Under the pieces are notes generated by a model. The model saw only the letters and a list, made by a program, of their open reading frames with translations. It did no database searches and was not told where the DNA came from. Position numbers and translations under genes: made by a program. Below, piece by piece: positions 23,863 to 36,469 of a DNA stretch of 64,000 nt (position 1 is its first letter; every line of letters starts with the position of its first letter). This DNA comes from Dichotomocladium elegans. Lineage: Eukaryota > Mucoromycota > Mucoromycetes > Mucorales > Lichtheimiaceae. The DNA is taken from contig JAIXMN010000022.1 in the NCBI GenBank assembly GCA_025716815.1, positions 124,001-188,000 of the forward strand. The letters are read 5' to 3'.

Positions 23863-26800
23863 GGCCGAGAGAAGGAGCGAAAAAGGAGATCAAACGAAGG
23901 TAAGAATAGAAGAGAGAGAGGAAGAGAGGAAGAAATTGGAGAAATGTTCGGAATTGCCAATAAGTAGGTGAGCCATGAAAAGGTGAACATATATATTTTT
24001 AAATAAGCCTTGCACGCTTTTTCGGTTTGGATGAAGTAGAATAAAGCGGCGGTTCAATGAGCCTAAATGAGGCTTTCTGCTCGTGTCCCAAACTTAGTAA
24101 ATAAACGGTCGCGTCGGTGAAGTGAACGCTCCAATCCGTATCGGTTGTAGTACAAAGTTTACCCTCAATCCATTGTCTGGGCGTCCACGGCGTCGCCGTG
24201 GAATGCGGAGTTTACAGTGATGAAAATTATGCCAATGGATCCATCTATTCCTGTCAATACGACTGAAGTGTGTTAGCCAAGGAAGACAGGACACTGTTTC
24301 CCCTGCGTCCGAGCTTTGTAATCATATGCCCTGGTGGTTCCACCACCGAGAACTATGGCAACTCACCCCGGTAATAAATGAAACGGGACAGACAGAAAAA
24401 GATGTTAGCTCATCGGGATAGACCACAGGAACAGCAGAAGGATGTCCTGCATTTCTTTTCCGTGGCTCATCATATATTGATATAATCACTGTAGCCAACC
24501 TACGAGAATAATAGATGTTAAATCGTAAGAAAGCAACTTGATATTAGAGTAAAAAAAGAGAAAGAGAAAAGGAGAGTTGGGATGGTATTGATGAAAAGAA
24601 ATCAACTTGTCGACTCTCCATGTTCATATGCAGTAAATCGAAGCAGAGCAGCGAATGATGAAGCAGAAAGAAATTTATTGCTACAGTAATGAGGCTGTGG
24701 TAAAAGGCGTTGAAGTAGATACGACGGCAGAACATGTTCTCTTTTGAATACACCGCGTTCGTCATTCCATAAGGTTGTATGTTATGATGTTCTTTGCGTT
24801 AGATCATCTGCACAATGCATATCAGCAATGGACATGTAGTACTTGAACAAATGTTTCGGGTATGTATGTATCAAACATGTTCAGAGGACGGGTCCACATA
24901 ATTTGCATAAAGAAATACTACACTTTCGACTTGAGAGTATTGCGGAGAACGTTGAGGATTTAACGTATGTCTTTATTGTTCTTATTCTTATATTGAAAGG
25001 ACGGGAAATTTTGCTTTATTAATATTTAGAGATGCCATTGTATCCCCGGTAACGGGACAACCGGATGGTCTCATTAAACACATCGTTTCGTGTGCATCCA
25101 TGCATTTGGCGACTGCCTAATAAGAACATCTATAGTACATACAGGACTGGCAGTTTGTTATCGATAGTGTCCTATTCGAAAAAAATAAAGGATTTTTGTA
25201 GTTAGATTGGGGGGGTGTTTTCGCAAGTCCGGTTACTGTGATTCTGTTCAGCACATGGTATGGGCCACTTGTATCACTCATCCTGCTTACAGGCGATAAT
25301 CGAGCTCTTCTTTACTGAGAGGTTGCATTTACCGATCAATGGAGCTGGTATGTCGGAGCTATTAGATCTCCTAAATCATCCTGAGTGGGTTACAGTACGT
25401 AAAGTACTGCATACGTTGCTCTAGGACAACGGACATGAGACTTAACGATGCACTCTTAATACAAGCATTCTTATGCTATTCATTGACTAAAAAAAACCGT
25501 TGAGATCATTTTCATGCTGCAATAATCATCGGCGTTGCTAGACGGGACATGCATTGATAGCTACATATTTTGTTCCGGGAACTGAATGTACTCATAGCTT
25601 TCTCAAACATCAGTTTGACACAGATCTGACCTACGGTCGTCTTGGTCGACATGATGCACTGCTGGACGTACATTATGCAGTTAAGTTTGGGCCCTGATTC
25701 TTTCATCGAATGTCCGTGCCATTTCGCTCAATAATATGTGGCGGCAACAAGGTCGAATGAATGATTGGTAAGATATATTATGTCGCTTATATTCTCTATA
25801 GTTTCTTTGCCATGGCATATAAATCCTTGTATTCACAGCAGCCACGGGCATAAGCAACATGATCCTAACCCGCCTTTATAAAGAAATTGGATGGCTCATT
25901 TCAGCATGTTGAATGACCGACATAGAGCGAAGTAACTTTGTATGTCGCCTTCTTTTTTTCATGTATGCGATCCTAGCTTGCTATTTCACGCAATGAACCC
26001 CTGGCAAGCGCCACTCTTATTTTGAGAACGTGTTGTATGAAATGAGAAAACATTCCCTTTCCGTCCTTCAGATTCCCTCGGGCACTCAAGTGTCGAAGCA
26101 ATTCAACAGAACCTTCATATGTGTGTGTGTGTGGCACACATTCTCACGCTAAAAGCTTGCCAGGGCAATCGGGGTCAGAGCTGTAAGATAGGCCATTGTC
26201 GACTTTTCTCTCTGGCGAGTGTAAGGCATTCGAGTTCTGAGACAAGAGTATCCACAGTCTTACCGACCTGCTTAAATTCGACTGCAATGCTCAATCGTAT
26301 AAGGAGTTTATGCTTTCCTCATGTGGCTCGAAAAAAAAATAAAAACTCCAGCAGTTCGGCGTCCGAAATCGTATTCATGCGGATAAGCCTCAAGTGGCGC
26401 AACCAGGGGTGGAAGGTTTGGCCAGGGACGACATGAAATGAGGCACGAAATGAGGCACGATCGAGAGGTATGACTTGCAGCTCTTAATCCCAACTTGCCC
26501 GTGCAAGTCCCTCGCCCCTTTCAAAGTTTTCAAAGCTCCCGGTGCTTAGATGTTGTTGGATTTCTACAGCAGTTTGCCCAGCATGACCAGCGTGTCAGAC
26601 TTTCTAGTTGTCGAATTACCCAGGGGCCAGGTAGACAAGCGTTGAACACGACTTATCGATGCCGTTCCGGGCCTTCATGAGCGTCATATGGGCGGCACGT
26701 GCATACTGGACGCAAGCAAATTGGTTGTGTGAGTTGTTTCTCAATCGCTTTGGTAAAAGCAGGCAAAATGGAAGGTGGTCAGCGATCTAATGATGCATTA

Positions 26801-28337
26801 CCACCAAGTACATAAGGAAAGGAGGAAAAGCAATATTTGTTCAGTCCTATACTAAATCGTAAGGCGCACAGATTCTTCCTCCATCCCAACGCACCATCTA
26901 CCATGCTTGCACGCAAAGCTTGCTGACACAAACGAAATCTGTCCAGGTTTGCAGGTCTGCATAGCTGTAAATACATACGATCATTTCCTTTCAGTCCAAT
27001 GGTGAAATCTTATATTGCTTGTTACATATGAAAAGGAAGCCGGGTCGGCGCTTTGCGAAAGATTCAAGGGGATGCTTTGGATGTGCGTGGCGGGTTGTGT
27101 TTACGGATAAATGGTTTTCCGACATTCGGTGTGTTGCCTTTTAAGCGGATCGGGACATGAAAATTCCAATCGAAGAAAAGGGTGTTAGTTCCTGGGTCGG
27201 GAGGGAGGGTCTCTCTTCTCAGGGATGGTCGAACATGGGCCGGTCAGATTTGAACTGGAGCTGGATGTTTCATGAATATCACGTTGGCTTCTCCACCATC
27301 CTTGTCATACGCTAAAGTGTATGTCGGCTCGGAAGACTCCGAAAAAAGGGGTGGCGTTATGCGTATGACCTGTTGTAGGAGAATCGGCAGATGCCTTTTT
27401 TTTTGCTGGTGCGGAACACACAAAGCGGTGTCGGTGGTTTTATGCTGCTGATGCTTTGGAATTTCAAATCCAAGCAACCCCGTATGTCCCCATGGCCTCT
27501 GTGGTGCTTCCCAACCGAGTATCGGGCCTGGTCCATGGCCCCGCGCCGAATGTTGTAGTCCAAAGAGAATGCATGGTCACTGTTGACAAACGGAAATATG
27601 TAAGCGGTAATTGATCTGTGGGATATAGACTGAAGCGAAGAAATGGTCTATGGCCGCTTTCATGTCAAGAAATGAGGTCATTGAGGTTGCTTTCCTTTGC
27701 GAGATGGTCATCATCATTCCGAGGGTAAAAGGAATGGTAAGTTTCATTTTTGAACCCGACAACCATCGGAAAGGAATGGAGCATGTGTGTGTATGGGGAG
27801 CGGGGTGCCCAGCGTCTTTTTCGTACGGATGCGCGGATATGCCTAGCACACTATAGCGTGAGATATATCTTATAAGCATATGAACATAGAATGTCTCGTA
27901 CGTTCTATAGGCTGAAGCAAACCCCCTTAGGAAGAGTACGTAGTGTAAAGCTACTAGACTCTTACCCCTAGGCTACAATTCTCTCTTGCCGACATGACGT
28001 CGGCGAAGACTGTTCCGCCGTAACAAGAGTGCTACGATCCTAAAGAGAATCGAGAGTGCCAGCTGTTACACTTGAAATGCCACACGAAAAAATTGCAGCA
28101 TGCCCTTGCTGGAGGCTCCGCCCAATCAGATAACGCACCCTGAAAACGGAACCGGTGAGTGTCTCGAACCTGTAGTGCAAGTGGAGTGGAGTGAATGAGG
28201 GTATGTGTGCGTGCGTGTGTTGTGTGTGTATATGTGTGTGTATATACGCCTTCATGCATAAAATGGGCTACCCGGGGCAGAATGCGGGGATAGCAACTTC
28301 TTCTTTTCCCTACTCCCTGTACGTACAACACAAAACG
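23863..28337. other. 4.5-kb gene-free stretch
   Basis: The GPI-gene promoter lies at the left end, with purine-rich GA tracts at 23880-23945. The rest is AT-rich with stops in all frames. I see a duplicated 12-mer (AAATGAGGCACG twice) at about 26436-26460, a (TG)n run at 26119-26132, and a (TG)n/(TA)n run at 28200-28247. No tRNA, rRNA or coding region was recognised. The density of short broken frames suggests degraded repeats. Confidence 0.45.
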
Positions 28338-28869
28338 ATGGATACAAACTGGTGTTCGTTCTGTGACAAGGCGGTTAGCCCATACTCGGTACAGTATGCG
28401 ATATACGTCCGAACGGAGAAGTTGCATATATACTGTTTGCTGACCAACAGTACTCCCACGTTAGAACTCGCTCTACTGCTCGGACGAATGCTTTCAAAAA
28501 GATGCTCTCCAAAGCCACCCGATGCTCAGCTTCAACGTTAACGATTGTCGCATGGCCTTCTTCAACGAAAGAGATCGTCATCATTCACATCAAGCATCCT
28601 CTACCACGCTATCTGAAGACAACCACGCCTTATCCACCTCGTGCGGTGGCGCGGCACCATCTCTATCGTCCTCCTGTGCCAGCAGTAGTTATCTCTCTGT
28701 CAAGTCGTCCTTTGCTGTAGCCACTGGTCCAATAGCCACTCCTTTGCCGTCCACCCAACCTCATGTCATGATGGGGAGAAAGTATGTGCAGTACTCACTT
28801 GCTCGGCCACTACCAACGTCACCTGCAGCCGTAGCATCAGAAACCCATTTATGTCTCCCTCCATCATAG
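28338..28869 (+). CDS. Ecl1-like (life-span regulatory factor) zinc-binding protein
   Basis: Exon 1 (28338-28388) encodes MDTNWCSFCDKAVSPYS and joins at 28465 to NSLYCSDECFQKDAL. The result is the CxxC...YCSxxC cysteine pattern of the fungal Ecl1/2/3 family, small proteins linked in fission yeast to chronological lifespan and zinc or sulfur stress. The rest of the 151-aa protein is a Ser-rich, probably disordered tail. The intron is 76 nt, GT-AG, and keeps phase 0. Family assignment rests on the cysteine motif only; the gene itself is well supported by the clean join. Confidence 0.75.
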
Positions 28870-29912
28870 TACTTGCCTTTTGTAACCGTTGGTGTCTGTA
28901 AATACGCATAATGCTCTCTTTTTGTTTTTATTTTTCTTTCATTTTACACATAACATCTTGATTCTTTCCTTAGAATGCTTTTATTTTTATTTTTTTTTTA
29001 AAAAAAGAGGATCTTATAGCATGTCAAGCATGTACTTTCTCGGCTACAAATAATCAACATTGGACGTACCCGATTAGTCCAATCCAATGCAACATGCCGC
29101 ATGGGATACGTATGTAGTTTGGTCCGATCGGAGTGTGGGAAACCTGGTTACTAGGGAGGATCGGGGCCTCCTCGGTCACACACTTCAAGCAAAGCGTTCT
29201 TTTGTCGGCGAACAGTTTAAGGCTCATCCAGCCAATCATTCACCCATTAACCACTGTCTCCAAGCCGGATGATGCAAATGGAGGGAGGACGTCTGGAAAT
29301 AACAGCAAAAATGCCCAAAGTGCAATAAAAAGTAGCCGTTATGCGTGCGATTTCCCCTATGTAAAACAGCTAAAACGCAGAGACGTTTGCAAGGTCCTGA
29401 GTTTCTTTTGCTGTTTCAGCCCCTCCTTACTATGAAGGGTAACATCATGCACCCAAGGAAACCTTCCTTTGTATTATCAGTGCACTGCAGGCTGTACCGT
29501 ACATACCGAACTCCACTAGATTGCTTCGCATACGTACTCATAGATTACACTCCGCTCCTTGTCTTCAAATGGCTTCCGAAGAATCAATGACGGGGACATG
29601 CGCAGTGGAGAGGGTGAGGGAGAGGGTGAGTAAGGGCGACGCGTAAGTTCCGGCCATCCCCATTGTAGAAAGACCTTCTTCGCGCGCGCGGAAATTATCC
29701 TACATATGTTTATCCAACTGTTACACTGCATCAAAGCCGGCCGGGCCGAACAAAATAGAGAGAGAGAGAGAGACGAGCGTGGTTGTTGTACAAAATGTAA
29801 GAAGTCTCTTTTTCGAAGTATCGAGCAATGGGGAGATTGCAAGAGTCTATAAAAGAAGTGCGCGCAACGTCCTGTTGTTTTATTTTCTTTTCTTTTCAAA
29901 AACCTTGAAAAA
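28870..29912. promoter_or_regulatory. Spacer and upstream region of the C2-domain gene
   Basis: A TATA-like TCTATAAAAG sits at about 29847, roughly 65 bp before the ATG, followed by a CT-rich tract (TTTTCTTTTCTTTTC) typical of highly expressed fungal genes. A (GA)n run lies at 29757-29773 and poly-A/T runs at 28980-29006. The segment 29040-29450 has no recognised gene. Confidence 0.5.
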
Positions 29913-30546
29913 ATGTTGTCATCTGTCTCTGCTCCCCGTGGTGTTCTCACTGTCCGTATTAGTAAGTGTCAACACATTCTTCCTTTGAGAACATAAGATC
30001 GCTGAGCCCCTACTGCAGTTGAGGGCGCTAAGCTCGAAGGCGAGGATACTTTCGGCACGGTAAGTGATCTTAACGCGATGAGAGAGAGAGAGAGAGAGAG
30101 ACATGCATGCTGACTCTCGTATTGCCGGTCCTTTCTTCTATTCCCATAGAACGACCCCTACGTGTAAGATTTTGAGCAAAAGGAAGTGAGGGAAAGGGGA
30201 AGGTTTACCATTGTTCTTGACACACGCAATCTCTTTTCCCACCCCCAGTGAGCTCTGGCTCGACGAGGACTACAAGCAGCGCACTGAGGTGCTCAAGGAC
30301 ACCACCAACCCTGTCTGGGACCAGACCTTCACCTTCAACATCGAGGAGGGTTATTCCAAGCACAAGCTCTACTTGAAGGTCCTCGACAAGGACCTCATGG
30401 ACGAGGAGAAGATTGGCAAGGGTCATATTGATATCGAGACTGCCTACAACGGCAACGAGATTGACGACTGGGTCGATCTTCCTGCCCATCTTGGCCTCAG
30501 CAGCCACGGCAAGATCCACGTCGTCATCACTTTCACCCCCCAGTAA
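29913..30546 (+). CDS. Small single C2-domain protein
   Basis: The spliced product is 133 aa, almost entirely one C2 domain: GVLTVRIIEGAKLEGEDTFG, NDPYVELWLDED, KDTTNPVWDQTFTF, LYLKVLDKDLMDEEKIGKG and a C-terminal strand HVVITFTPQ. Asp residues in NDPY and in DKDLMDEE sit where calcium ligands are found in C2 domains. Exons are 29913-29961, 30019-30059, 30150-30163 (14 nt) and 30249-30546, with consistent phases. The last exon uses highly biased codons (GAC, AAG, CTC), suggesting strong expression. Probably cytosolic, binding membranes in response to calcium. It is convergent with ceramide glucosyltransferase. Confidence 0.9.
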
Positions 30547-30788
30547 ATAGTCTCTTCCGCCCCCCCCCATCCACGCACACCTCTTGAAGAAAAAATGACG
30601 ACAGCTTGCCAAGCGTTACACGGAACAAGCGTGCTGGCTCGTCCAATTTTTTTTTGTTTATCACTTAATAAATAGCGCAAAAAGCATGTGTTACAGAAAA
30701 AGACGGCTCTAAAGGGTTTATTACGGCTATTCGGGAAGGGGAAGAGAGATTAGATATTTGTGGAGAGGTAAAAAAAAAAAAAAAGAAA

Positions 30789-32282
30789 CTAGTGGACTTT
30801 GTCAACAAGACATGTCGCGGAGTCAGTCTGACTGATACTGCAATTATTAATAATATTACTACTTTGATCCACTTCGATCGCAGTGCCGTCGCGCATGCAG
30901 ACATAATCCTGGCCGCGCCACGTCACGCGTGTGCCTGCCATGGCATACAGATAGAGTGGGAGCGCGAGAACCTCGCGGGACAGCCAGGCACGCGCAAATG
31001 TGCAAAGGTTGAGTGGTTGGTGGGGCTGACCGCGCCGCTTAGAGTAGGACGCGGTGGCGACGAGCGTGAGATAGAGCCAATAGTCGTTTGCAAACCAGAG
31101 AATCCAGTGGATGCCAAAAAAGAATGCGGCCGAGGTGCCGAAGATAACGTGCGCGCCATAAGCCCCCATCAAGCCGCAGACAATCGATTCCGTGAAGGGT
31201 TCCACAAGAGTGGCGGCAGTGACGATGTATTTACGGAGACGGACCCAACGTGCCCTACGCTTGCAATATTCAAGTGGCGTGATTCGGCCCAGGACCTGGC
31301 ATGCCGTGTCGGCCGTCATGCGATGACGAAGACCTTGGTGCCACAGCGCCTCTCCAACGATGTTATCCTCTGCCATGTACTTTGCAAACGCCTGGAGTCC
31401 ACCGCTGCGGTCAAGATCCGAACGACGATACAGATTCGACTTGCCCATCACGCAGGACGCCACCCCCACCTGGTTAATCGCCAGGTACATTTTGGCGTGG
31501 TTTGTATTCAGAAACAGATGTTCCACCTGGGCAGCGTAACTCGCGGGTGCCATGGCAACGGGAAGGTGGTGCACAAGCCCTATCCCAGGCTCACACAGCG
31601 CGTCCACGGACCGCGAAAGCGTGTCAGGGCCCACGTGAATGTTCGAGTCGAGGATCCAAAGGATGTCGTACTTTGCACTTTCGTAGGACCGCACCATGTT
31701 ATTCACTTTGGGATTGATGCCTGCTAGTCGGTCGCCTGTGTAGTAGTAGTAGCAGCAGCAGCAGCAGCATCCCAAACACACACAGACATATGGATCCTGT
31801 TAGCTTGGGGATCCACAACCCCCCTTTTTTTCCTTTCTACAGACTTGCCTACAATGAGCCGGCAATCCGCATTCGGGTACTCCTTCATGAGCTTTTCCAC
31901 AATCGGAATCGCAGGGTCATGGTCATCAGCGACTGAAAAAATGGTTTCAAACTTGGGATAGTGTTGGTCTAGTGATGACCGAAGATTGTCCGCAAGTTCC
32001 AGGTCAACACCCTTGAGAGGCCGGAGAATCGACACGCCAGGCGGTTCCAAGTCAAGTTTGGTCGTTTTCGGGTTTGTTTTCCGCGGGTATCGTGTTTGTC
32101 TATTTGAGATGGCAGAGGAAGGTTCAATCGCGTTCGTCCTCTCAAAACAAAGTGAGCCAGCCAGCGAGCCAAGAGAAAACTCACCCTACGTATTGCCCGA
32201 GTAGACTCAGGCCGGCCATGAATGCGTACCAAGCAAGCAGAACATAGCCTGCTATTGTTATAGCCGTACTCGGATTGTCCAT
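30789..32282 (-). CDS. GCS1: Ceramide glucosyltransferase (UDP-glucose:ceramide, GT21)
   Basis: The enzyme makes glucosylceramide from UDP-glucose and ceramide in the Golgi/ER membrane. Exon 1 (32185-32282) encodes an N-terminal membrane anchor (ITIAGYVLLAWYAFMAG). Exon 2 (31849-32099) has PPGVSILRPLKG. Exon 3 (30789-31735) carries YDILWILDSNIHVGPD, HLPVAMAP, AEDNIVGEALWHQG and KRRARWVRLRKY. These give the D1, D2, D3 and (R/Q)xxRW motifs of the family. C-terminal hydrophobic segments follow. Intron 2 (31736-31848) is GC-AG (donor G|GCAAGT) and contains a CTA/CTG-type microsatellite. Total is about 431 aa. Confidence 0.93.
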
Positions 32283-33325
32283 CGAACTCTCTCTTGCTTC
32301 ACTTGTAGATCGCGCCGTCGAAGGAGGACTGGGAAAGGGGTTCAAGCCGTTTCTCCTCCACCTCCCACCCTCTTTTGGGAACTGCTTACGGAACAAGCGG
32401 GTGAGTCGGGGTGACTGTTGGTTCGTTTATATATATGCTCAAATATGTGGGGCTGCAGAAATAACTGTGCCTTCTTCCAATAAACGGAAGCTTTCAATTA
32501 AAGCTTGTTGGCGCAAAGTTGCTCCCTTTAACACTACAATGGACAAACAAAAAAAAGTTTATGGGTTTTTGCATTATAAGGGGGACAGGGGAGAAGGCGA
32601 AGGTCGATATCGCCTCCTTTTACCGGCTATCATCAAGTCCCATTTCGAGCGGGTAATGTAACCATATCATCTCTCTTAAATGAGGCATCCTGTTGGGTTT
32701 GCAAGGAGATATGTCACAAACATTAGAAAGTAAAGCAAGTTGAAACCACGTATAGCTCTCAATCTGCTTGCACCGTACTGTGTACCTGCATGATCAGGAC
32801 GTTAAAGCGAACTAACCATATAATCTTCTTTTGGAAAGAAGCAAAACCTCCATGCACCCAACGAAAGAGTTCTGTATGCAATGATGGTTTTCTGCGTTTC
32901 CGAGTTCAATCAAAAGTGCATTGAACTCGCGTCTTCCGCTGTAGCCTGCCTTTGAAGCTGTCAAAGATATATATAAAAAAAGGCCAGCGCCCTCGCTCTG
33001 TAACCTTTTTTAAACCTTAAAACTGGCAGTACCTTGAGTTGTATATACACGAGAATTTATTGGTAGTAATTACTGGAACCAGTACGTAGCGGAACTGGTT
33101 GGGCTTTTTTTACCCCTCCGGTTTCTCTCACCTCTTCCGGACGCCTTGCTTGGGTAAACCATCCCAAAGAAAGCCGAACTGGCACAAACGAGTGGATGTG
33201 GCCAGTCACACGAAACCTATATTTTTTTGGGGGGGTTTGATGGTAGGAGATCATCAGATCTTGGGGGTGGGTGTTAGTATTTCCATCTTTTTTCTTCTTC
33301 CTATATTTCATTTCAACAGCAAACA
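32283..33325. promoter_or_regulatory. Intergenic region between divergent ceramide glucosyltransferase and HOM6
   Basis: The spacer is 1,043 bp between two divergent ATGs and so holds both promoters. A C/T-rich tract and poly-T runs lie shortly before the HOM6 start. I see no convincing TATA or Gcn4 (TGACTCA) site and no further gene. Confidence 0.35.
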
Positions 33326-34506
33326 ATGGTGAATGTTGGCATTGTCGGCGCGGGCCTGGTTGGCTCAGAACTCTTGGGTCAGCTTGCATCAACAAACGCC
33401 AAGCGACTCAAGGTGGTTGGACTGACGAACTCGCGTAAAATGGTCATGTCGGACGGCAAGTATACCGGCCTGTCCTTGACGCAATGGAAGCAAACGCTCG
33501 AGGCGAGCGAGACGCCGGCCGACCTGGCAGCATTTGTGAAGTACTTGAGCGATTCACCGGAGCATGCGGTGATTGTGGACTGCACCGCGTCCGATGCGGT
33601 TTCGCAACTCTACCCCACCTGGCTCTCTGCGGGCGTGAGCATCGTCACACCCAACAAGAAAGGCTTCTCTGGCTCGCTCGCGCTCTACAAGCAGATCGAG
33701 TCTCTTGCTGCGAACATGGGCCGAGGCAAGACACATACAAAGCCTCTTGTCTATCATGAGTCGACCGTCGGCGCAGGTCTGCCTGTCCTCAATACGCTCG
33801 CAGACCTTGTCAAGACCGGTGACGAGATTGAGAAGATCGAGGGCATCTTCTCCGGCACTCTCAGCTATCTGTTCAACAACTTCTCGTCTCTGTCGTCATC
33901 CTCGACCGAGTCCTTTTCCGCGAATGTTAAGATTGCCAAGGAACTTGGCTATACCGAACCCGATCCGCGCGACGACCTGAACGGCATGGACGTTGCCCGC
34001 AAGGTCACCATCTGCGGTCGCCTCGCCGGCTTGTCCTTGGACCTCAAGACCCTTCCTGTCGAGAACATCGTGCCTGGTCCACTACAAACTGTCGCCACCG
34101 CAGAAGAATTCATGGCCAAGTTGCCCGAGTTCGATGCCCACTTTAGCGCACTTAACGAGGAGGCAAAGAAGGACGGCCAGGTGCTGCGCTATGTTGGCCT
34201 TGTCGATGTTAAGGGCGGTAACAGCGCTGTCAAGCTGATGAGGTGAGTATAAATGTCAAAAGGGGGGGCGGAGAATCAATGGAGAGACAAAAGACAGACA
34301 AACAGGAACTCATATGCCTTAAAAAAAGATACCCCGCCTCCCATCCTTTCGCTTCGCTCCAGGGAAGCGATAACATTATCAAGTTCACTACAAAGTACTT
34401 CCCCAACGGCTTGATTATCCAAGGCGCCGGCGCCGGTGCTGCCGTAACCTCTTTCGGCATTTATTCTGATCTTCTAAAGATTCAGGAACGTGTCGAGGGC
34501 TACTAA
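33326..34506 (+). CDS. HOM6: Homoserine dehydrogenase
   Basis: The enzyme reduces aspartate semialdehyde to homoserine, feeding threonine, methionine and isoleucine synthesis in the cytosol. The protein is 364 aa, the usual length for monofunctional fungal Hom6. It starts with the NAD(P)-binding VGIVGAGLVGSELL and has VDCTASDAV, TPNKKGFSGS, YHESTVGAGLPVLNTL, GIFSGTLSYLFNNF and EPDPRDDLNGMDVARK. Exon 2 encodes HPFASLQGSDNIIKFTT and IQGAGAGAAVTSFG. One intron (34243-34328, GT-AG) splits an Arg codon. Its stop is 75 bp from the convergent membrane-protein gene. Confidence 0.97.
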
Positions 34507-34581
34507 ATGCCGGCATGTTAAATCAAATCGAAAAAAAGGGAATTATGTATAAAATTAAACGGTATGCTTTCGACTTTTTGC

Positions 34582-35830
34582 TTATGGAGGCGGAGGCGGA
34601 GGCGGCATCGGGTGGAGGAATGAAGGCCGTAATCTTGGAAGAAAGTACGATGGTCTGCCGTGTTCAAAAAACTTGGGATAACCATTATAAAAGTTACCAA
34701 ATGCTCGGTCGTGGTGATGCTCTATACCCTAGAAGCAAAAAGAAAGAAAGAATGAGGCACAGGCACGCACACATAGAGAGAGATGATGATGATGGAAAGA
34801 AGTTGCTTTTTACCCAACTAGTACACAGCTGAATGATGATGCCGACCACGGCAGCCACTATCAGGACGGCATGAATAATATGGGTCTCTCGTGACGTATG
34901 ATAATGTATGACTAGCACCAAGCACATGGGGGGGTCCAAACCAGCAGAGTTAGAGTGTGAGTAAGTGAACGACGAGAACGCAGGTGGCGGCGCGCCTGCG
35001 CCCCTCCTCACTGCTCATCCAGTAGACATACCATGTGCCGGATTACGATCAAAGGTGGCCAAGAAGCAGTACGAGAAGCCGGTGTGGAAATAGATATCGA
35101 GGGCCAGCATGAGAATATAGGCTCCGGTGAATGAAGCGCCAATCATATGGAAGAAATAGTCGATCGCTGAGAAGGTGCAGCCGAGCACGGCGAGGATGAC
35201 CAGGAGGACAGCGCGTGCCCAGTCCGAGTGCAGAGTGAGCTCGTCTCGCCAGCCGAGCACCCACAGACCTGCTGCGACGCCGCCTAGGCCGCCTAGCGCC
35301 ATGAGCGTGACGGGAGTGACGATGCATACCATGAGGCAGCTTCCCACGAGCCCGCAAGCGATCGGCACGAGGAGATAAATCGTCTGGCTGTTCGTCCCGT
35401 ACGTGCTCCGAGGCTCAAAGTTCGCCAGGAATAACCATGATACAAACCCGAGCACGACCATCCCCACAATCGGCTTAGAGCTGTCCCGAAAACTGATGCC
35501 GCGCAACCAGAGAACCGATGCAATGACGATAAGCACAATCGATCCTAGAACGCCTTGGATCGAAAGTTCGTATCCGTCCTCTAAACGGGATTTTTCAGTA
35601 AAACAATGTGTTTCCCAAAACCCGATTTACAGCACGCCCAGAACGGAGGCAAAATTAGAAAGAAAGAAAGGTACGGAGAGAATTCGAACCGTACCGACGA
35701 CAATCGCAGCATCCGGAAGGTAAAGTACGCCGCCCTCTCTGCGTGGTAAAACACTATCTGCTGGTGCGCCAGAAGCAAAACAATTAAGAAGGATGAGGAT
35801 GGAAACCGCTGATCTTCCGCCGTATGCCAT
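34582..35830 (-). CDS. TM7S3/TM198-like (DUF4203) multi-pass membrane protein
   Basis: A signal peptide (MAYGGRSAVSILILLNCFASG) leads into a short lumenal part and then at least six hydrophobic helices: GSIVLIVIASVLWL, VGMVVLGFVSWLFL, IYLLVPIACGLVGSCLMV, LGGLGGVAAGLWVLG, AVLLVILAVLGC, and TGAYILMLALDIYF. A later exon near 34820-34900 gives HAVLIVAAVVGIIIQL. The final exon ends GYPKFFEHGRPSYFLPRL and a run of prolines. The Gly-rich helices fit the TM198/DUF4203 family of unknown function. The first junction (VVEDGYELS) is firm; exons near 34750-35020 are approximate. Confidence 0.8.
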
Positions 35831-36469
35831 GTTGTCCAAAGCGAACAAAGAAAAAAAAAAGGTGGAAGAGAGAATGCACAATATCCTACGACCCTTCTTC
35901 TTCCTTGGGTCAGTATCCCTTATTTGTCCCAATATTTTTCTTGTAACACCTTTTTTTTTTTAAACCTTTCGTCGTGAGGCTTTGTCATGGTAGACGAGAG
36001 TGGAGCACACCAGCTGATGTAAACAATCACTTTTTAGTTGGAAGAGCTGCTTCGTTGCTTAGATCTTTGCATGGAGCCCGTCATCGAAGGAGACCATGCA
36101 TATGTGTGTAAAAGTGCTTCGAGGATTATATATATAATGGTACAATGTAGTAGCGATATTGATTATAGGACACATTGTATGGGAACGTCCTCATTCAACC
36201 GTTCTTTTTATTGTGTAATAACAGGGAAAATCAAACATCGTTAAAGGAGCATATGGACACGGAAACCTCCCTGCAACATGGAAAAGTTAGTTGCTTAGAA
36301 ATGGCGATCCGTGGCGATCAGAGAGGAAAATACACAACGTTATATTTAAACATATCGGCGGAAACGAGGAATGCCTTGGGAATATAAAGGTTCAAAGGTA
36401 GACAATCGAGGATAAGGTCCATCAAGAGGACGAATCTTCGTCAGTAGACGTCGACAAGGAGGGGATTGC
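35831..36469. other. Spacer with no recognised gene
   Basis: It holds the membrane-protein gene promoter, a poly-T run near 35950, and the 3' region of the PWWP gene. No coding signal was found on either strand. Confidence 0.45.

Noticed and set aside
26779..26976. 65-codon minus frame (LDRFRLCQQALRASM) as another nuclease relic
   Set aside because: The start faintly recalls the basic region of such relics, but no RuvC-type or cysteine motif follows in any frame.
28200..28260. Alternating purine-pyrimidine run as a CRISPR-like or regulatory array
   Set aside because: It is a simple (TG)n/(TA)n microsatellite without spacers; similar runs occur at 21.99, 38.65, 50.65 and 62.70 kb.
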